From Caenimonas sedimenti (lineage in GTDB: Bacteria; Pseudomonadota; Gammaproteobacteria; Burkholderiales; Burkholderiaceae_C), in NCBI RefSeq assembly GCF_007833165.1, contig NZ_VOBQ01000004.1:372001-436000 (forward strand): a stretch of 64,000 nt of DNA, in the 5' to 3' direction. Shown here one piece after another: positions 51,123-60,002 of the stretch. The translations under genes were made by a program, and so were the position numbers. Numbering within the stretch: position 1 is the first letter of the stretch; each line of letters opens with the position of its first letter. Below the pieces are notes generated by a model, which saw only the letters and a program-made list of their open reading frames with translations, was not told the DNA's origin and did no database searches.

Positions 51123-52289
51123 ATGAAGATCGTCGAGATTCGCGAGAAGACCATCCCCATCAGTTCACCCATCCGCAACGCGTACATCGACTTTAGCAAA
51201 ATGACGCTGAGTCTCGTGGCGGTCGTCACCGACGTGGTCCGGGACGGCAAGCCCGTCGTCGGCTACGGCTTCAACTCGAATGGCCGTTACGGCCAGGGCA
51301 AGCTGATGCGCGAGCGCTTCATTCCCCGCGTGCTGGAAGCAAGCCCCGATTCGCTGGTCGATGCGAGCGGCAACAACCTCGATCCGCACAAGATCTGGAA
51401 CGCGATGTTCACGAACGAGAAGCCGGGCGGCCACGGCGAACGTTCGGTCGCGATCGGCACCATCGACATGGCGGTGTGGGACGCGGTGGCCAAGATCGAA
51501 GGCAAGCCCTTGTTCCAGCTGCTGGCGGACCGCTACGGCAACGGCCAGCCCAACCGCAGGATCTTTGTCTACGCCGCCGGTGGCTATTACTACCCCGGCC
51601 AGGACCACGGCAAGCTCAAGGACGAGATGCGCAGCTACATCGACCGGGGCTACACGGTGGTCAAGAAGAAGATCGGTGGCGCCTCGCTCGACGAAGACCT
51701 GCGCCGCATCGACTCCATCCTGAGCGTGCTGCAGGACGGCCAGAAGCTGTGCGTGGATGCGAACGGCCGGTTCGACCTGGACACCGCGATCGCCTATGCC
51801 AAGGCGCTCTCTCAGTACGACCTGTTCTGGTACGAGGAGCCGGGCGACCCGCTCGACTTCGAGTTGCAGGCCACGCTGCGCAACTACTACAAGAATCCCA
51901 TGGCAACAGGCGAGGACCTATTTTCGATGCAGGACGCGCGCAACCTGATCCGCTACGGCGGCATGCGGCCCGACCGTGACTGGCTGCAGTTCGATTGCGC
52001 GCTCAGCTATGGATTGGTCGAGTACCTGCGCACGCTGGACATGCTGAAGGAGCACGGCTGGTCCGCCAGCCGCTGCATCCCGCATGGCGGCCACCAGATG
52101 TCGCTGAACATCGCCGCCGGGCTGGGGCTGGGCGGCAACGAGTCCTACCCCGACCTGTTCCAGCCTTTCGGCGGCTTCCCTGATGGCGTGCGGGTCGACA
52201 ACAGCTACGTGACGCTGCCCGAGCTGCCCGGCATCGGCTTCGAAGGCAAGGCCGACCTGTACCGCGAGATGCAGGCGCTGTCCGCCTGA
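51123..52289 (+). CDS. tarD: D(-)-tartrate dehydratase, enolase superfamily
   Basis: The 388-residue enzyme closely matches the remembered TarD of Bradyrhizobium: start EIREKTIPISSPIRNAYIDFSKMT, then VVGYGFNSNGRYGQG, NEKPGGHGERSVAIGTIDMAVWDAVAKI, the catalytic VVKKKIGG (KxK), metal ligands CVDANGRFD, WYEEPGDP and TGEDLF, and PHGGHQMSLNIAAGLGLGGN. It dehydrates D-tartrate to oxaloacetate using Mg. It is followed 27 bases later by a Bug receptor and is divergent from a LysR regulator, forming a tartrate-use module. Confidence 0.93.
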   Translation: MKIVEIREKTIPISSPIRNAYIDFSKMTLSLVAVVTDVVRDGKPVVGYGFNSNGRYGQGKLMRERFIPRVLEASPDSLVDASGNNLDPHKIWNAMFTNEKPGGHGERSVAIGTIDMAVWDAVAKIEGKPLFQLLADRYGNGQPNRRIFVYAAGGYYYPGQDHGKLKDEMRSYIDRGYTVVKKKIGGASLDEDLRRIDSILSVLQDGQKLCVDANGRFDLDTAIAYAKALSQYDLFWYEEPGDPLDFELQATLRNYYKNPMATGEDLFSMQDARNLIRYGGMRPDRDWLQFDCALSYGLVEYLRTLDMLKEHGWSASRCIPHGGHQMSLNIAAGLGLGGNESYPDLFQPFGGFPDGVRVDNSYVTLPELPGIGFEGKADLYREMQALSA

Positions 52290-52316
52290 TTGAACCAACA
52301 ACCCAAGGAGTCAAGC

Positions 52317-53294
52317 ATGAACGCGACGAGATGCATGTTCGTCGGCGTGGCCCTGGCCACCGCCGCCACCCTGAGCCAGGCCCAATTTCCCGACAAGCCC
52401 GTGACCCTGGTGGTTCCGTTTGCCGCCGGCGGGCCAAGCGACAAGATCGCGCGGGACCTGGCGGAAGCATTGCGCAAACCCTTGGGGCAGACGGTCGTGG
52501 TGGACAACGCCGCCGGCGCCGGGGGCACCATCGGCTCCGCCAAGGTGGCACGCGCCGCCCCGGACGGCTACACGCTGCTCGTGCATCACATCGGCATGGC
52601 AACGGCGCCCGCGCTGTACCGGAAGCTCGCCTACAAGGTCCCCGAGGACTTCGAGCCCCTGGGCCTGATCAACGAGGCGCCTTCCGTCCTGATCGGCAAG
52701 ACGAACCTGGCCGCCAGGAACTTCGCGGAGCTGCGCCAGTGGATCGGGACCAACGGCACCAAGGTCAACCTGGCCAACGCCGGCCTGGGCTCCGCGTCGC
52801 ATCTGTGCGGCTTGATGTTCCAGAGTGCCCTGAAGACGAACGTCACGACGGTGCCGTACAAGGGCACCGGCCCGGCCATGACCGACCTGATCGGCGGCCA
52901 GGTGGACCTCATGTGCGAGCAGGCCACCAACGCCGTCCCGCAGATCGAGGGCGGCAAGGTCAAGGTCTTCGGCGTGACCAGCCTGGCCCGCCTGCCGATT
53001 GCAGCGTTGAAAGACACGCCGACGCTGTCGGAGGCCGGCCTGAAGGACTTCAACGTGCAGGTCTGGCACGGCCTCTACGCGCCCAAGGGCACGCCCGCAC
53101 CCGTCATCGCCAGGTTGAACGCTGCACTGCGCGCCGCGTTGAAAGACCCGGAGCTGGTCAAGCGCCAGGAAGCCCTGGGGCTCACGATCGTGGGCGACGA
53201 GCGCCTGGAACCCGGCGGCCACCGGAAGTTCGTCGAAGCGGAGAAGCAGCGCTGGGCCAAGGTCATCAAGGACGCCGGCGAGTACGCGGACTGA
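52317..53294 (+). CDS. Bug-type periplasmic receptor of tripartite tricarboxylate transporters
   Basis: The 325-residue exported protein has a signal peptide (cleavage near SQAQ) and the Bug hallmarks YPDKP-like FPDKPVTLVVPFAAGGPSD, VVVDNAAGAGGTIGSAKVARAAPDGYTLL and VPYKGTGPAMTDLIGGQVDL. It binds a carboxylate, probably D-tartrate, given its place after tarD. The partner TctA/TctB membrane genes are not here; a receptor-less tctBA pair lies at 20910-22932 in this window. Confidence 0.93.
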   Translation: MNATRCMFVGVALATAATLSQAQFPDKPVTLVVPFAAGGPSDKIARDLAEALRKPLGQTVVVDNAAGAGGTIGSAKVARAAPDGYTLLVHHIGMATAPALYRKLAYKVPEDFEPLGLINEAPSVLIGKTNLAARNFAELRQWIGTNGTKVNLANAGLGSASHLCGLMFQSALKTNVTTVPYKGTGPAMTDLIGGQVDLMCEQATNAVPQIEGGKVKVFGVTSLARLPIAALKDTPTLSEAGLKDFNVQVWHGLYAPKGTPAPVIARLNAALRAALKDPELVKRQEALGLTIVGDERLEPGGHRKFVEAEKQRWAKVIKDAGEYAD

Positions 53295-53429
53295 TTCGCA
53301 ACAGGAGAGGAAAGATCTGGACCGAGATGTTCTCGAAGCACCGGAGGCTGGAGACCGAAGAAACTGCTTGTCCGGCCAGACGCTGCTTGCTATAAGTCTC
53401 CGCAGTGATCCACCCGCCAAGGCGTTGCC

Positions 53430-53861
53430 ATGCAAACCCGTTCCCTCCAGCTCATCACCTTGGCGTTCTTCGCCGCTTCGGCCCATGCGCAGGCGAACCT
53501 GGGCGAGCTGCTTGATTTCGGCGGGGAGAAACTCAGCGCCGATGAGATTCGCGCCTTGGGCGATCTGCGGACGATCGCCCGCACCGACGACGCCGATGCC
53601 TTCATGACCCTGCGCAGCGACGGCACCGCCGTGGGTATGGTCCACAACAAGCAGGGCGCAGGCTCGAGCGAGCTGGTGGGCGAGTGGACTTTGGCGGCCG
53701 ACGGGCGCCGTTGCACCGACATTCGCGTGCCGGCTTTCGGCACCGTCATCCGCCAATGTGGCTACACCTACCGCATCGGCAAGGACATTTTCTTCAGCAG
53801 GTCCGACGTCGACCGCAACGCCACCGTGGGCGCGTATACGGGGCCGGCTTTCCTGCAGTAG
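53430..53861 (+). CDS. Small secreted protein of unknown function
   Basis: The 143-residue product has a signal peptide (ASAHAQ) and a mature domain with two Cys (RRCTDIRVP, RQCGYTYRIG) that may form a disulphide. It reads LSADEIRALGDLRTIARTDDADAFMTLRSDGTAVGMVHNKQGAGSSELVGEWTL. It is not recognised. It is a single gene convergent with the DegT aminotransferase. The 135-base gap before it (53295-53429) shows nothing notable. Confidence 0.7.
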   Translation: MQTRSLQLITLAFFAASAHAQANLGELLDFGGEKLSADEIRALGDLRTIARTDDADAFMTLRSDGTAVGMVHNKQGAGSSELVGEWTLAADGRRCTDIRVPAFGTVIRQCGYTYRIGKDIFFSRSDVDRNATVGAYTGPAFLQ

Positions 53862-53868
53862 CCGGTCC

Positions 53869-55002
53869 TCAGCGGGCCAGCGCCAGGAGCAAGCCGCCGA
53901 TCTCCCGCGCTTCGTCCACGGTCATGCGCAAGTGCATCGGCAGGCTCAGCACCCGCTCGCTCGCGCGCCGGGCCTGCGGGCACAGCGGCCCGGCATACAT
54001 GGGAAACAGCGTGTTGTCGCGGTAGTGCACGCCGCACTGCACACCGGCCGCCATGAGAGCCTCGATCACCTGGTCGCGGCCGTCCACCTGCACCTGGTAG
54101 AGGTGCCGGGAACTCAGGCAACCCGGGGCCTGCGGCACGCGCTCGACCGCGTCGCCGAGGACGGCGTCGTAGGCGGCAGCCAGCTCGCGCCGGTGGGCGT
54201 TGTCCTCGTCCAGGTAGCGCAGGCCCACCAGCGCGAGGGCGGCCGAGACCGAATTGCCCTGGTACTTGTAGCCAACGCTCGCGACGTCGTAGTCCCAGTT
54301 GTACCGGCCGTCGCGCCCGAGGCGGCTGAAGGTGTCGCGGTCGATCCCCATCCACGAGAAGCGCCTGGCCCGCGCGTCGAGCCCGGCGCCGGCCATGCAC
54401 AGCACGCCGCCGTCCGACGAGGGCAGGTTCTTCACCGCGTGGAAGCTGAAGACCGCTGCGTCCACGTCCGACCCCACGTGCCGCCCCCGCCAGCGGGTGC
54501 CGCTCATGTGCGACGCGTCCAGCACCAATCGCAGGCCGCGTTCGCGGCAGAGCGCCTGCACCTCGTCGAGCCGGCCGGTGTTGCCGCCGATGCCGACGAA
54601 CATCACCGCGCGCGTGCGCGGCGTGATGCGCCGCTCGACATCGCCCGGATCCAGCGTGAGGTACTCGTCCACGTCGGCGAACACCGGCCGCAAGCCGCAA
54701 TAGAGGATCGCGTGGTTGGTGCTCACGAAGGTCAGCGGCGTGGTGATCACCTCGTCCCCGTCCTGCCAGCCGCACTCTTCCTTCAACACGGCCAGCGCGA
54801 CGTGCAGGCCCGCGGTGGCCGAGTTCAGGAAATGCGCGTGCGGCAATCCCGTGTACTCGCACCAGCGGCGCTCGAACTCCAGGGTCTTGAAGCCGGCGCC
54901 GGCCCACCCTGCCTCGAGGCACTCGCGAATTTCGGCCAGCACTTCGTCGGTGCGGAAGTGCGGCCGGAACAGGGGCCGGAGCGCGGCCGGAGGCGGCGTC
55001 AT
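53869..55002 (-). CDS. DegT/DnrJ/EryC1/StrS family aminotransferase
   Basis: The 377-residue PLP enzyme has the sugar-aminotransferase pattern: AGFKTLEFERRWCEYTGLPHAHFLNSATAGLHVAL, VITTPLTFVSTNHAI, LVLDASHM (PLP-binding Asp) and FSFHAVKNLPSSDGG with the Schiff-base Lys. Such enzymes make amino sugars from nucleotide keto-sugars. The ATG overlaps the glycosyltransferase stop (ATGA), so the two are coupled. No nucleotide-sugar dehydratase is nearby, so the keto-sugar supply must come from elsewhere. Confidence 0.92.
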   Translation of the reverse strand: MTPPPAALRPLFRPHFRTDEVLAEIRECLEAGWAGAGFKTLEFERRWCEYTGLPHAHFLNSATAGLHVALAVLKEECGWQDGDEVITTPLTFVSTNHAILYCGLRPVFADVDEYLTLDPGDVERRITPRTRAVMFVGIGGNTGRLDEVQALCRERGLRLVLDASHMSGTRWRGRHVGSDVDAAVFSFHAVKNLPSSDGGVLCMAGAGLDARARRFSWMGIDRDTFSRLGRDGRYNWDYDVASVGYKYQGNSVSAALALVGLRYLDEDNAHRRELAAAYDAVLGDAVERVPQAPGCLSSRHLYQVQVDGRDQVIEALMAAGVQCGVHYRDNTLFPMYAGPLCPQARRASERVLSLPMHLRMTVDEAREIGGLLLALAR

Positions 55003-56498
55003 GCGCTGGGCTCCTCCCGCATCGCCGCCAGGGCCGCGCCGGCACGCGCACGCGCCTGGGCCGGCGGATCGCGCTGGATGTAGTCGTGCACATCCGGCTC
55101 GTAGCCGGGATAGAGCTGGCGCAGCAGGACCATGGCTTCGGCCTCGCGCGGCTTCTTGCTGGCGCCGAAACTCACGCCGCCCGTGTGCCGCACGAACACG
55201 TCCAGCGCATGCAGGTTGCGCCAGCCGGCGTCGGCCGCACGCAGGCACAGGTCGTTCTCTTCGCCGTAACCCTTGCCGAACAGCTCCATGTCGAACAGCC
55301 CCACGTCGCGCAGGCCGTCCCGGCGGACATACATGCAGAAGCCCACGGCGGTGGGGATGTCGAGGACGGCGTTGCGGTTCGCTTCGGCGAAGGCCCGGTC
55401 CAGGTCGGCCACGTTCCAGCCGGCGGGCAGGGCGTTGTCCTCGCACATCCGGGGGTAGCTGCAGATGGTGGCGTTGTTCGAGAACGGCGTGACCGAGAAG
55501 ACCCGGGCGTCCGAGTAGGCCGCGGCCCGCAGGCGATCGATCCAGTCGTTGGCCACTTCGGTGTCGCTGTTCAGCAGGATCACGTCGTTGGCCTCGCTCG
55601 CACCGATGCCGCGATTGACCGCCCCGCCGTAACCGAGGTTCTCCAGGTTCTCCAGCAGCACGACCCGCGCGTCGCTTCCGGCGAGTTCCCGCAGCCAGCC
55701 GGCGAGCGCAGGCTCGGGACTGGCGTCGTTGACGATGACGAGGCGCCACGCACAACGGTTGGCAGCGGCCAGCACAGACTCCACGCAGCGCTGCGTTTCG
55801 CCCAGGTCGAGGTAGACCGGCACCACCACGTCGACCGTGTCCGCGAGCGGCTGGACGCGTGCTGCCGCGCCGTCGATGGCGTCGAGCCGGCGTTGCAGCG
55901 CCGCCCGCTCCCTGGCGAGCCGGCGCGCCTCCATCCTGCTGTGCAAGTACATCCGCCGCGTCTGCGCGGCCTCGGCTTGCAGCAAGCGATGTTGTTCCAG
56001 TTGCCGCACCAGCGCCTGCAGGGCCATGCGGCCGGGCTCCGGCACTGCGTCGCCGGTCCAGGCCAGGTCAACCTGCAACTCCAGCCCGGCCGGGCCGCCC
56101 AGCAAAGAGGCTGGCAAGGGCAGTTCGATCCACGGGTCGTCGCCGCAGGAAAGCAGCGGGCCCGGGTCCAGCGGCAGCAGCACCTGGTGGCGCGAGCAAG
56201 CATCGAACGCTCGCCAGCCCTGGCGAGCCACTACCCATTCCCACGTGACTGCGCCATCGCGCAGCAACCGGATGGCCTGCAGGTCGATGAAGCCCGGGCG
56301 GTCCGCCGGATCCAGCCTCAGGCCCGCGGCGCCGGCTGGCAAGGGGAAGACCAGCTCCTGCAGGCCGCCGGCGAGTTGCCCGGTCCTCCGGATCGACCGC
56401 TCCTCGGCGAAGCTGGTCCCGTCGTGCAGGTAGACCTGTGCCAGGAAGCCTGGATCGGCGGCCACTCGTTCATCGCAGCGATCCGCCGGGCTGGTCAT
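54999..56498 (-). CDS. Family 2 glycosyltransferase with N-terminal accessory domain
   Basis: The 499-residue protein has an N-terminal beta-rich region (about 1-155), a coiled coil (about 160-208) and then a GT2 catalytic domain from residue 222: VDVVVPVY, LVIVNDASPE, ILLNSDTEVANDWIDR (the DXD-like site) and FGKGYGEENDLCLRA. It probably transfers an amino sugar made by the coupled DegT enzyme. The acceptor is unknown; no other glycan genes flank the pair. The N-terminal accessory domain is unusual and may recognise the acceptor. Confidence 0.88.
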   Translation of the reverse strand: MTSPADRCDERVAADPGFLAQVYLHDGTSFAEERSIRRTGQLAGGLQELVFPLPAGAAGLRLDPADRPGFIDLQAIRLLRDGAVTWEWVVARQGWRAFDACSRHQVLLPLDPGPLLSCGDDPWIELPLPASLLGGPAGLELQVDLAWTGDAVPEPGRMALQALVRQLEQHRLLQAEAAQTRRMYLHSRMEARRLARERAALQRRLDAIDGAAARVQPLADTVDVVVPVYLDLGETQRCVESVLAAANRCAWRLVIVNDASPEPALAGWLRELAGSDARVVLLENLENLGYGGAVNRGIGASEANDVILLNSDTEVANDWIDRLRAAAYSDARVFSVTPFSNNATICSYPRMCEDNALPAGWNVADLDRAFAEANRNAVLDIPTAVGFCMYVRRDGLRDVGLFDMELFGKGYGEENDLCLRAADAGWRNLHALDVFVRHTGGVSFGASKKPREAEAMVLLRQLYPGYEPDVHDYIQRDPPAQARARAGAALAAMREEPSA

Positions 56499-56627
56499 GG
56501 CGGCCGATTCTAGGGACCTTCCCCGCGCCTCGCATGCAGCCCGTGTAAAGCCGTGTTCGAGCCAGCGGCCGAAGCCGCCACCAGCTGCGCATCACCGGCA
56601 CGCGCATGCGCGGACGAGCTCGCTGGG

Positions 56628-58529
56628 TCAGCTCACCTCGTCCACGCGCCCCCCAAGCTCGAACGCGACCGCTTCCGAGAACGACCGGACGACCAGGTCC
56701 ACGCTCCCTTGCACGAGCGCTTCGTCCGCGACACCGTCCTCCAGGGGCAGCTTCACCGTCAGCAGCATGGCCTTCGGGAACGAGGCCCGCACGTCCGCCA
56801 CGGCGGCTTGCCAGTCATCCTGGCTCTCCTCGAGCGGGTAGGCCAGGAACACCGTCGAAAAGGGATCCGCCTTGCCCTCGCCCGGGGCATCGAGTCTTCG
56901 GGCCAGCGACAGGCTGGCGGCCTGGATGCCTTCGTCGCGGAGTGCCTGCACCAGCAGTTGCGTGAGCACGTCGTCGCGCGCGGTTCCCAGGCCGGCGCAG
57001 AGGACACCCTGGGCGGCCCGCAGTGGCGGCGTGCCGTGCCAGCGGCCGAGCCCCTGGTCGCGCTGCGCGTGCAGGTGCGCGCCCACGTTCGCCTCCAGCA
57101 GCGAGGTCGACCGGCGCTTGCGGCTGGCGCCGTCCTGTCGTTCGACCGCGCTGAGGGATTCCGCGACCGCCGCGATGGTGAGGCGGATCCGGTCCTGCTG
57201 CTCGCTGCCGATCCGGCCGGCCCGGAAGTCGGCCGCGGCGAGGGCCAGCCCGGGCAGCAGGATCTGGTCGCAATAGCGGGCGAAGTTGCTGCGCTGCAGG
57301 TACACGCGCGCAGCCGCAACGATCTCGCCCGGTTCACCGGAGAGCGCGCGCTGGTAGAACCGCAATCCCGCGGTGAGGCCGGGCGCCTCGCCCAGCAGGA
57401 TGGAGATGGGCTCCAGTGCGCGCACGTGGCGCCCCGCCACCACGAGGCACAGCGTCATCGGCGTCGCCAGCAGCAGGCCCAAGGGGCCCCAGAGGGCTCC
57501 CCAGAACAGCGCGGAGACGATCACACCCAGAGGCGCCAGGCCGCTGCTCTGGCCGTAGACCCGGGGCTCCACCACATGCACGACCACCGCTTCCAGCGCG
57601 ACGAACAAGCCCGCGCACCAGAACATGAGGGACCAGCCCGGATCGACCGCGGCGGCAAAAGCGGCGATGACCGCGCCCGCGGCCAAGGCGCCGACGTAGG
57701 GGACGAAGCGCGCCAGGCCGCCCAACGCGCCCCACAGCGCGGCGTGCGGGACGCCCACGAGCCACAGCGCGGAGCCGAGCACCAGGGCGAAGGTCACGTT
57801 CACGACGAACTGCGAAACGAAGAACCGGGAGACGCCCTGGGCCGCATCTTCCACGGCCCGCATCGTCCGGCCGGCTTCCGCCTCGCCGGCCAGGCTGATC
57901 ATGCGATCGCGCAGGCCTTCGTGTTCCAGCAGGATGAAGACCAGCAGCACCAGCACGATCCCCGCCTGGCCCACGGGCCCCCAAAGGCACGAGAAGAGCC
58001 AGCTGATGGCTTCGGTGGCTGTCGTCGGCGCCCTGTTCTGGACTGGGGGGGCCTGCGGGTCGGCGCTCGCAGCGCCACCGCGCTCGCGCTGCTTGCCGCT
58101 GGCCGCCGGGTGCGCCGCCGGGACCACGGTGCGCAGCACCGATTCGAGTTGCTCGAGCGGGCCGACCGTGAGTTCCCTGGCATGCGCCAGCTTGGAGCGG
58201 ACGGCTTCCCGATACTGGGGCAGGTCAGCGGCGACCGTCACCAGTTGCGAACCCAGCACCGCGGTCACCGCGGCGAGGGAGGCGCCCACCAGCACGACCG
58301 AGACCAGGGCGCCCGCCGTATGGCCCAGCCCGATGCGCGCCAGCTTGCGCTTGAGTGGCGCAATGAGCAGGCTGAGGATGGCGGCCAGGGCGAGCGGCGC
58401 CAGGAATGCGCGGCCGAAGTAGAGCATCGCGAGGACACACGCGGTGGCGACGATGCGGCCTGGGCGCGAACCAGGGGGTGGCGGTATGAGCGGCAACAAG
58501 GAGGTTCCCGTGCCGGCATGGGGTGCCAA
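56628..58529 (-). CDS. AI-2E family transporter with C-terminal cytoplasmic domain
   Basis: The 633-residue membrane protein has the AI-2E helices (FLAPLALAAILSLLIAPLKRKLARIGLGH, ... ALWGALGGLARFVPYVGALAAG, GLLLATPMTLCLVV) and a low-complexity insert near 145-175. After the last helix, about 230 residues (GLRFYQRALSGEPGE... to the end) form a soluble domain rich in helices. The frame starts at TTG 58529; a later start is possible. Members export autoinducer-2 or act as Na/H antiporters. The long C-terminus is atypical. Confidence 0.85.
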   Translation of the reverse strand: MAPHAGTGTSLLPLIPPPPGSRPGRIVATACVLAMLYFGRAFLAPLALAAILSLLIAPLKRKLARIGLGHTAGALVSVVLVGASLAAVTAVLGSQLVTVAADLPQYREAVRSKLAHARELTVGPLEQLESVLRTVVPAAHPAASGKQRERGGAASADPQAPPVQNRAPTTATEAISWLFSCLWGPVGQAGIVLVLLVFILLEHEGLRDRMISLAGEAEAGRTMRAVEDAAQGVSRFFVSQFVVNVTFALVLGSALWLVGVPHAALWGALGGLARFVPYVGALAAGAVIAAFAAAVDPGWSLMFWCAGLFVALEAVVVHVVEPRVYGQSSGLAPLGVIVSALFWGALWGPLGLLLATPMTLCLVVAGRHVRALEPISILLGEAPGLTAGLRFYQRALSGEPGEIVAAARVYLQRSNFARYCDQILLPGLALAAADFRAGRIGSEQQDRIRLTIAAVAESLSAVERQDGASRKRRSTSLLEANVGAHLHAQRDQGLGRWHGTPPLRAAQGVLCAGLGTARDDVLTQLLVQALRDEGIQAASLSLARRLDAPGEGKADPFSTVFLAYPLEESQDDWQAAVADVRASFPKAMLLTVKLPLEDGVADEALVQGSVDLVVRSFSEAVAFELGGRVDEVS

Positions 58530-58605
58530 CTGGCTGCATTGTCGGGCCGATTCGCGACTTGTGCGGCCAGATCGCCTGGCGGAAGCGAAGTTTCGGAAAC
58601 CGGCG

Positions 58606-59856
58606 TCAGGCCGGCAACGGCTCCAGCGTCATCCGGCCTGTGGCCGCAAGGCGCCGCGCCAGCACCACGCCCAGCCCCGAAGCCGGGGTGAGCAAGCCGC
58701 CACGCTGCCGTCCGCCCGGCAACTCTTCCAGCTGCAAGGCCAGCGCCAGCGCCGACTCGCACACGAAGCGCGTGGTGGCTCGATTGCCGGGGTCGCCCTC
58801 GCCCGCGATTCGCCCCTGCACCCGATGGCCGCTGGGGCTGATGCCCACGAGATCGCAGCGGAACGAACCCGCGTCCATGGTCCGCTCCGACGGTCCTCCG
58901 CCGGGCGCGGGGCCCAGCATGCGGCCGACGCGGCGCGCCGGCTGGAAACGCAGCGCGAGCAGGCCCATGGTCATGGCCGTGGTGATGCCGCCGGCCGCCG
59001 CGGCGCCCAGGGGCCCGCGGCCGAAGCGCTGGTACTCCTGGTAGCGGAAATCTTCACCGTAGGCCTTGGTACCGGTCGCACCGAGCAGCGCGGCGCTGCG
59101 GCGGACGACGCGCGTGTTCACCGGCCCCATCGCGAACGGACCGACCCAGGCGCCGAAGTCTTCATCGTGGTGCGGCAGCATGGGGTCGGCGTGCGGGTGC
59201 CGCCGCGCCGGCGCCGTCCCGGCGGGATTGAGCAGGAACGGGTCGGCCAGCAGCTTGCCTTGGCCCGACTCCATCATGTTCATGGCCGAGGCGAGGGTGC
59301 CGCCATTCAGGCCGCCGCGGATCGAATGGCAGGCCTTCACGCTGGCGCAGGGTTCGCGGTGCTGGGCCCACATGGCCTCCACCACCAGCAGCGCGCCCAG
59401 GTCCGAAGGCACCGAGTCGAAGCCGCAGCACGGGATGATACGCGTGCCATCCTGCGCGGCCCGCTCGTGGTGCTGGTCAATCAGCGTGCGCACCCATGGC
59501 GTTTCGCCGGTGATGTCGACATAGTGCGTACGGCGGACCACGCAGGCTGCGACCAGCGCACTGCCGTACAGCGCGAACGGTCCGGCCGTGCTGAGCACCA
59601 CGCGGGCCTGCGCCGCCAGCCGGTCCAGGGCCGCGGCATCCTGCGCATCGGCGACGACGATGCCGGCGCCGGCCGCGCCGGGGCCGCATTCGGCCCGCAC
59701 GGCCTCGAGCCGGGCCGCGGAGCGTCCGGCCAATGCCCAGCGCAAGCCGCCCGCGTGCTGGGCGAAATAGGCGACGGTCTGGCGGCCGACGAATCCCGTG
59801 GCGCCGTACAGGATGACGTCGTAGGCACGTTGGGCGGCGGGTGGGCTGGCGGGCAC
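58606..59856 (-). CDS. Saccharopine dehydrogenase-like / trans-acting enoyl-reductase-like protein
   Basis: The 416-residue protein has a Rossmann NAD(P) site VILYGATGFVGRQTVAYFAQH and the family segments LVAACVVRRTHYVDITGETPWV and CCGFDSVPSDLGALLVVE. The GTG at 59856 is chosen because AGGAGG (59863-59868) sits six bases upstream and the conserved part starts just after. Members act as reductases of lipids or polyketides, or as saccharopine dehydrogenases; the exact role is unknown. It is divergent from the histidine kinase. Confidence 0.85.
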   Translation of the reverse strand: MPASPPAAQRAYDVILYGATGFVGRQTVAYFAQHAGGLRWALAGRSAARLEAVRAECGPGAAGAGIVVADAQDAAALDRLAAQARVVLSTAGPFALYGSALVAACVVRRTHYVDITGETPWVRTLIDQHHERAAQDGTRIIPCCGFDSVPSDLGALLVVEAMWAQHREPCASVKACHSIRGGLNGGTLASAMNMMESGQGKLLADPFLLNPAGTAPARRHPHADPMLPHHDEDFGAWVGPFAMGPVNTRVVRRSAALLGATGTKAYGEDFRYQEYQRFGRGPLGAAAAGGITTAMTMGLLALRFQPARRVGRMLGPAPGGGPSERTMDAGSFRCDLVGISPSGHRVQGRIAGEGDPGNRATTRFVCESALALALQLEELPGGRQRGGLLTPASGLGVVLARRLAATGRMTLEPLPA

Positions 59857-60002
59857 GCTGGGCCTCCTGGGTTGCCGGACCACTATAGCGGTTGAAAGGT
59901 CTCCGGCGCCCGTTCCGGGCCAGCCGGAATGCAGCGGCCGCAAACTGCATCTCGATGTCCGCAAGACCCCCGTGCGGCAGGGCGAGTTGGCACAATGCCC
60001 AG

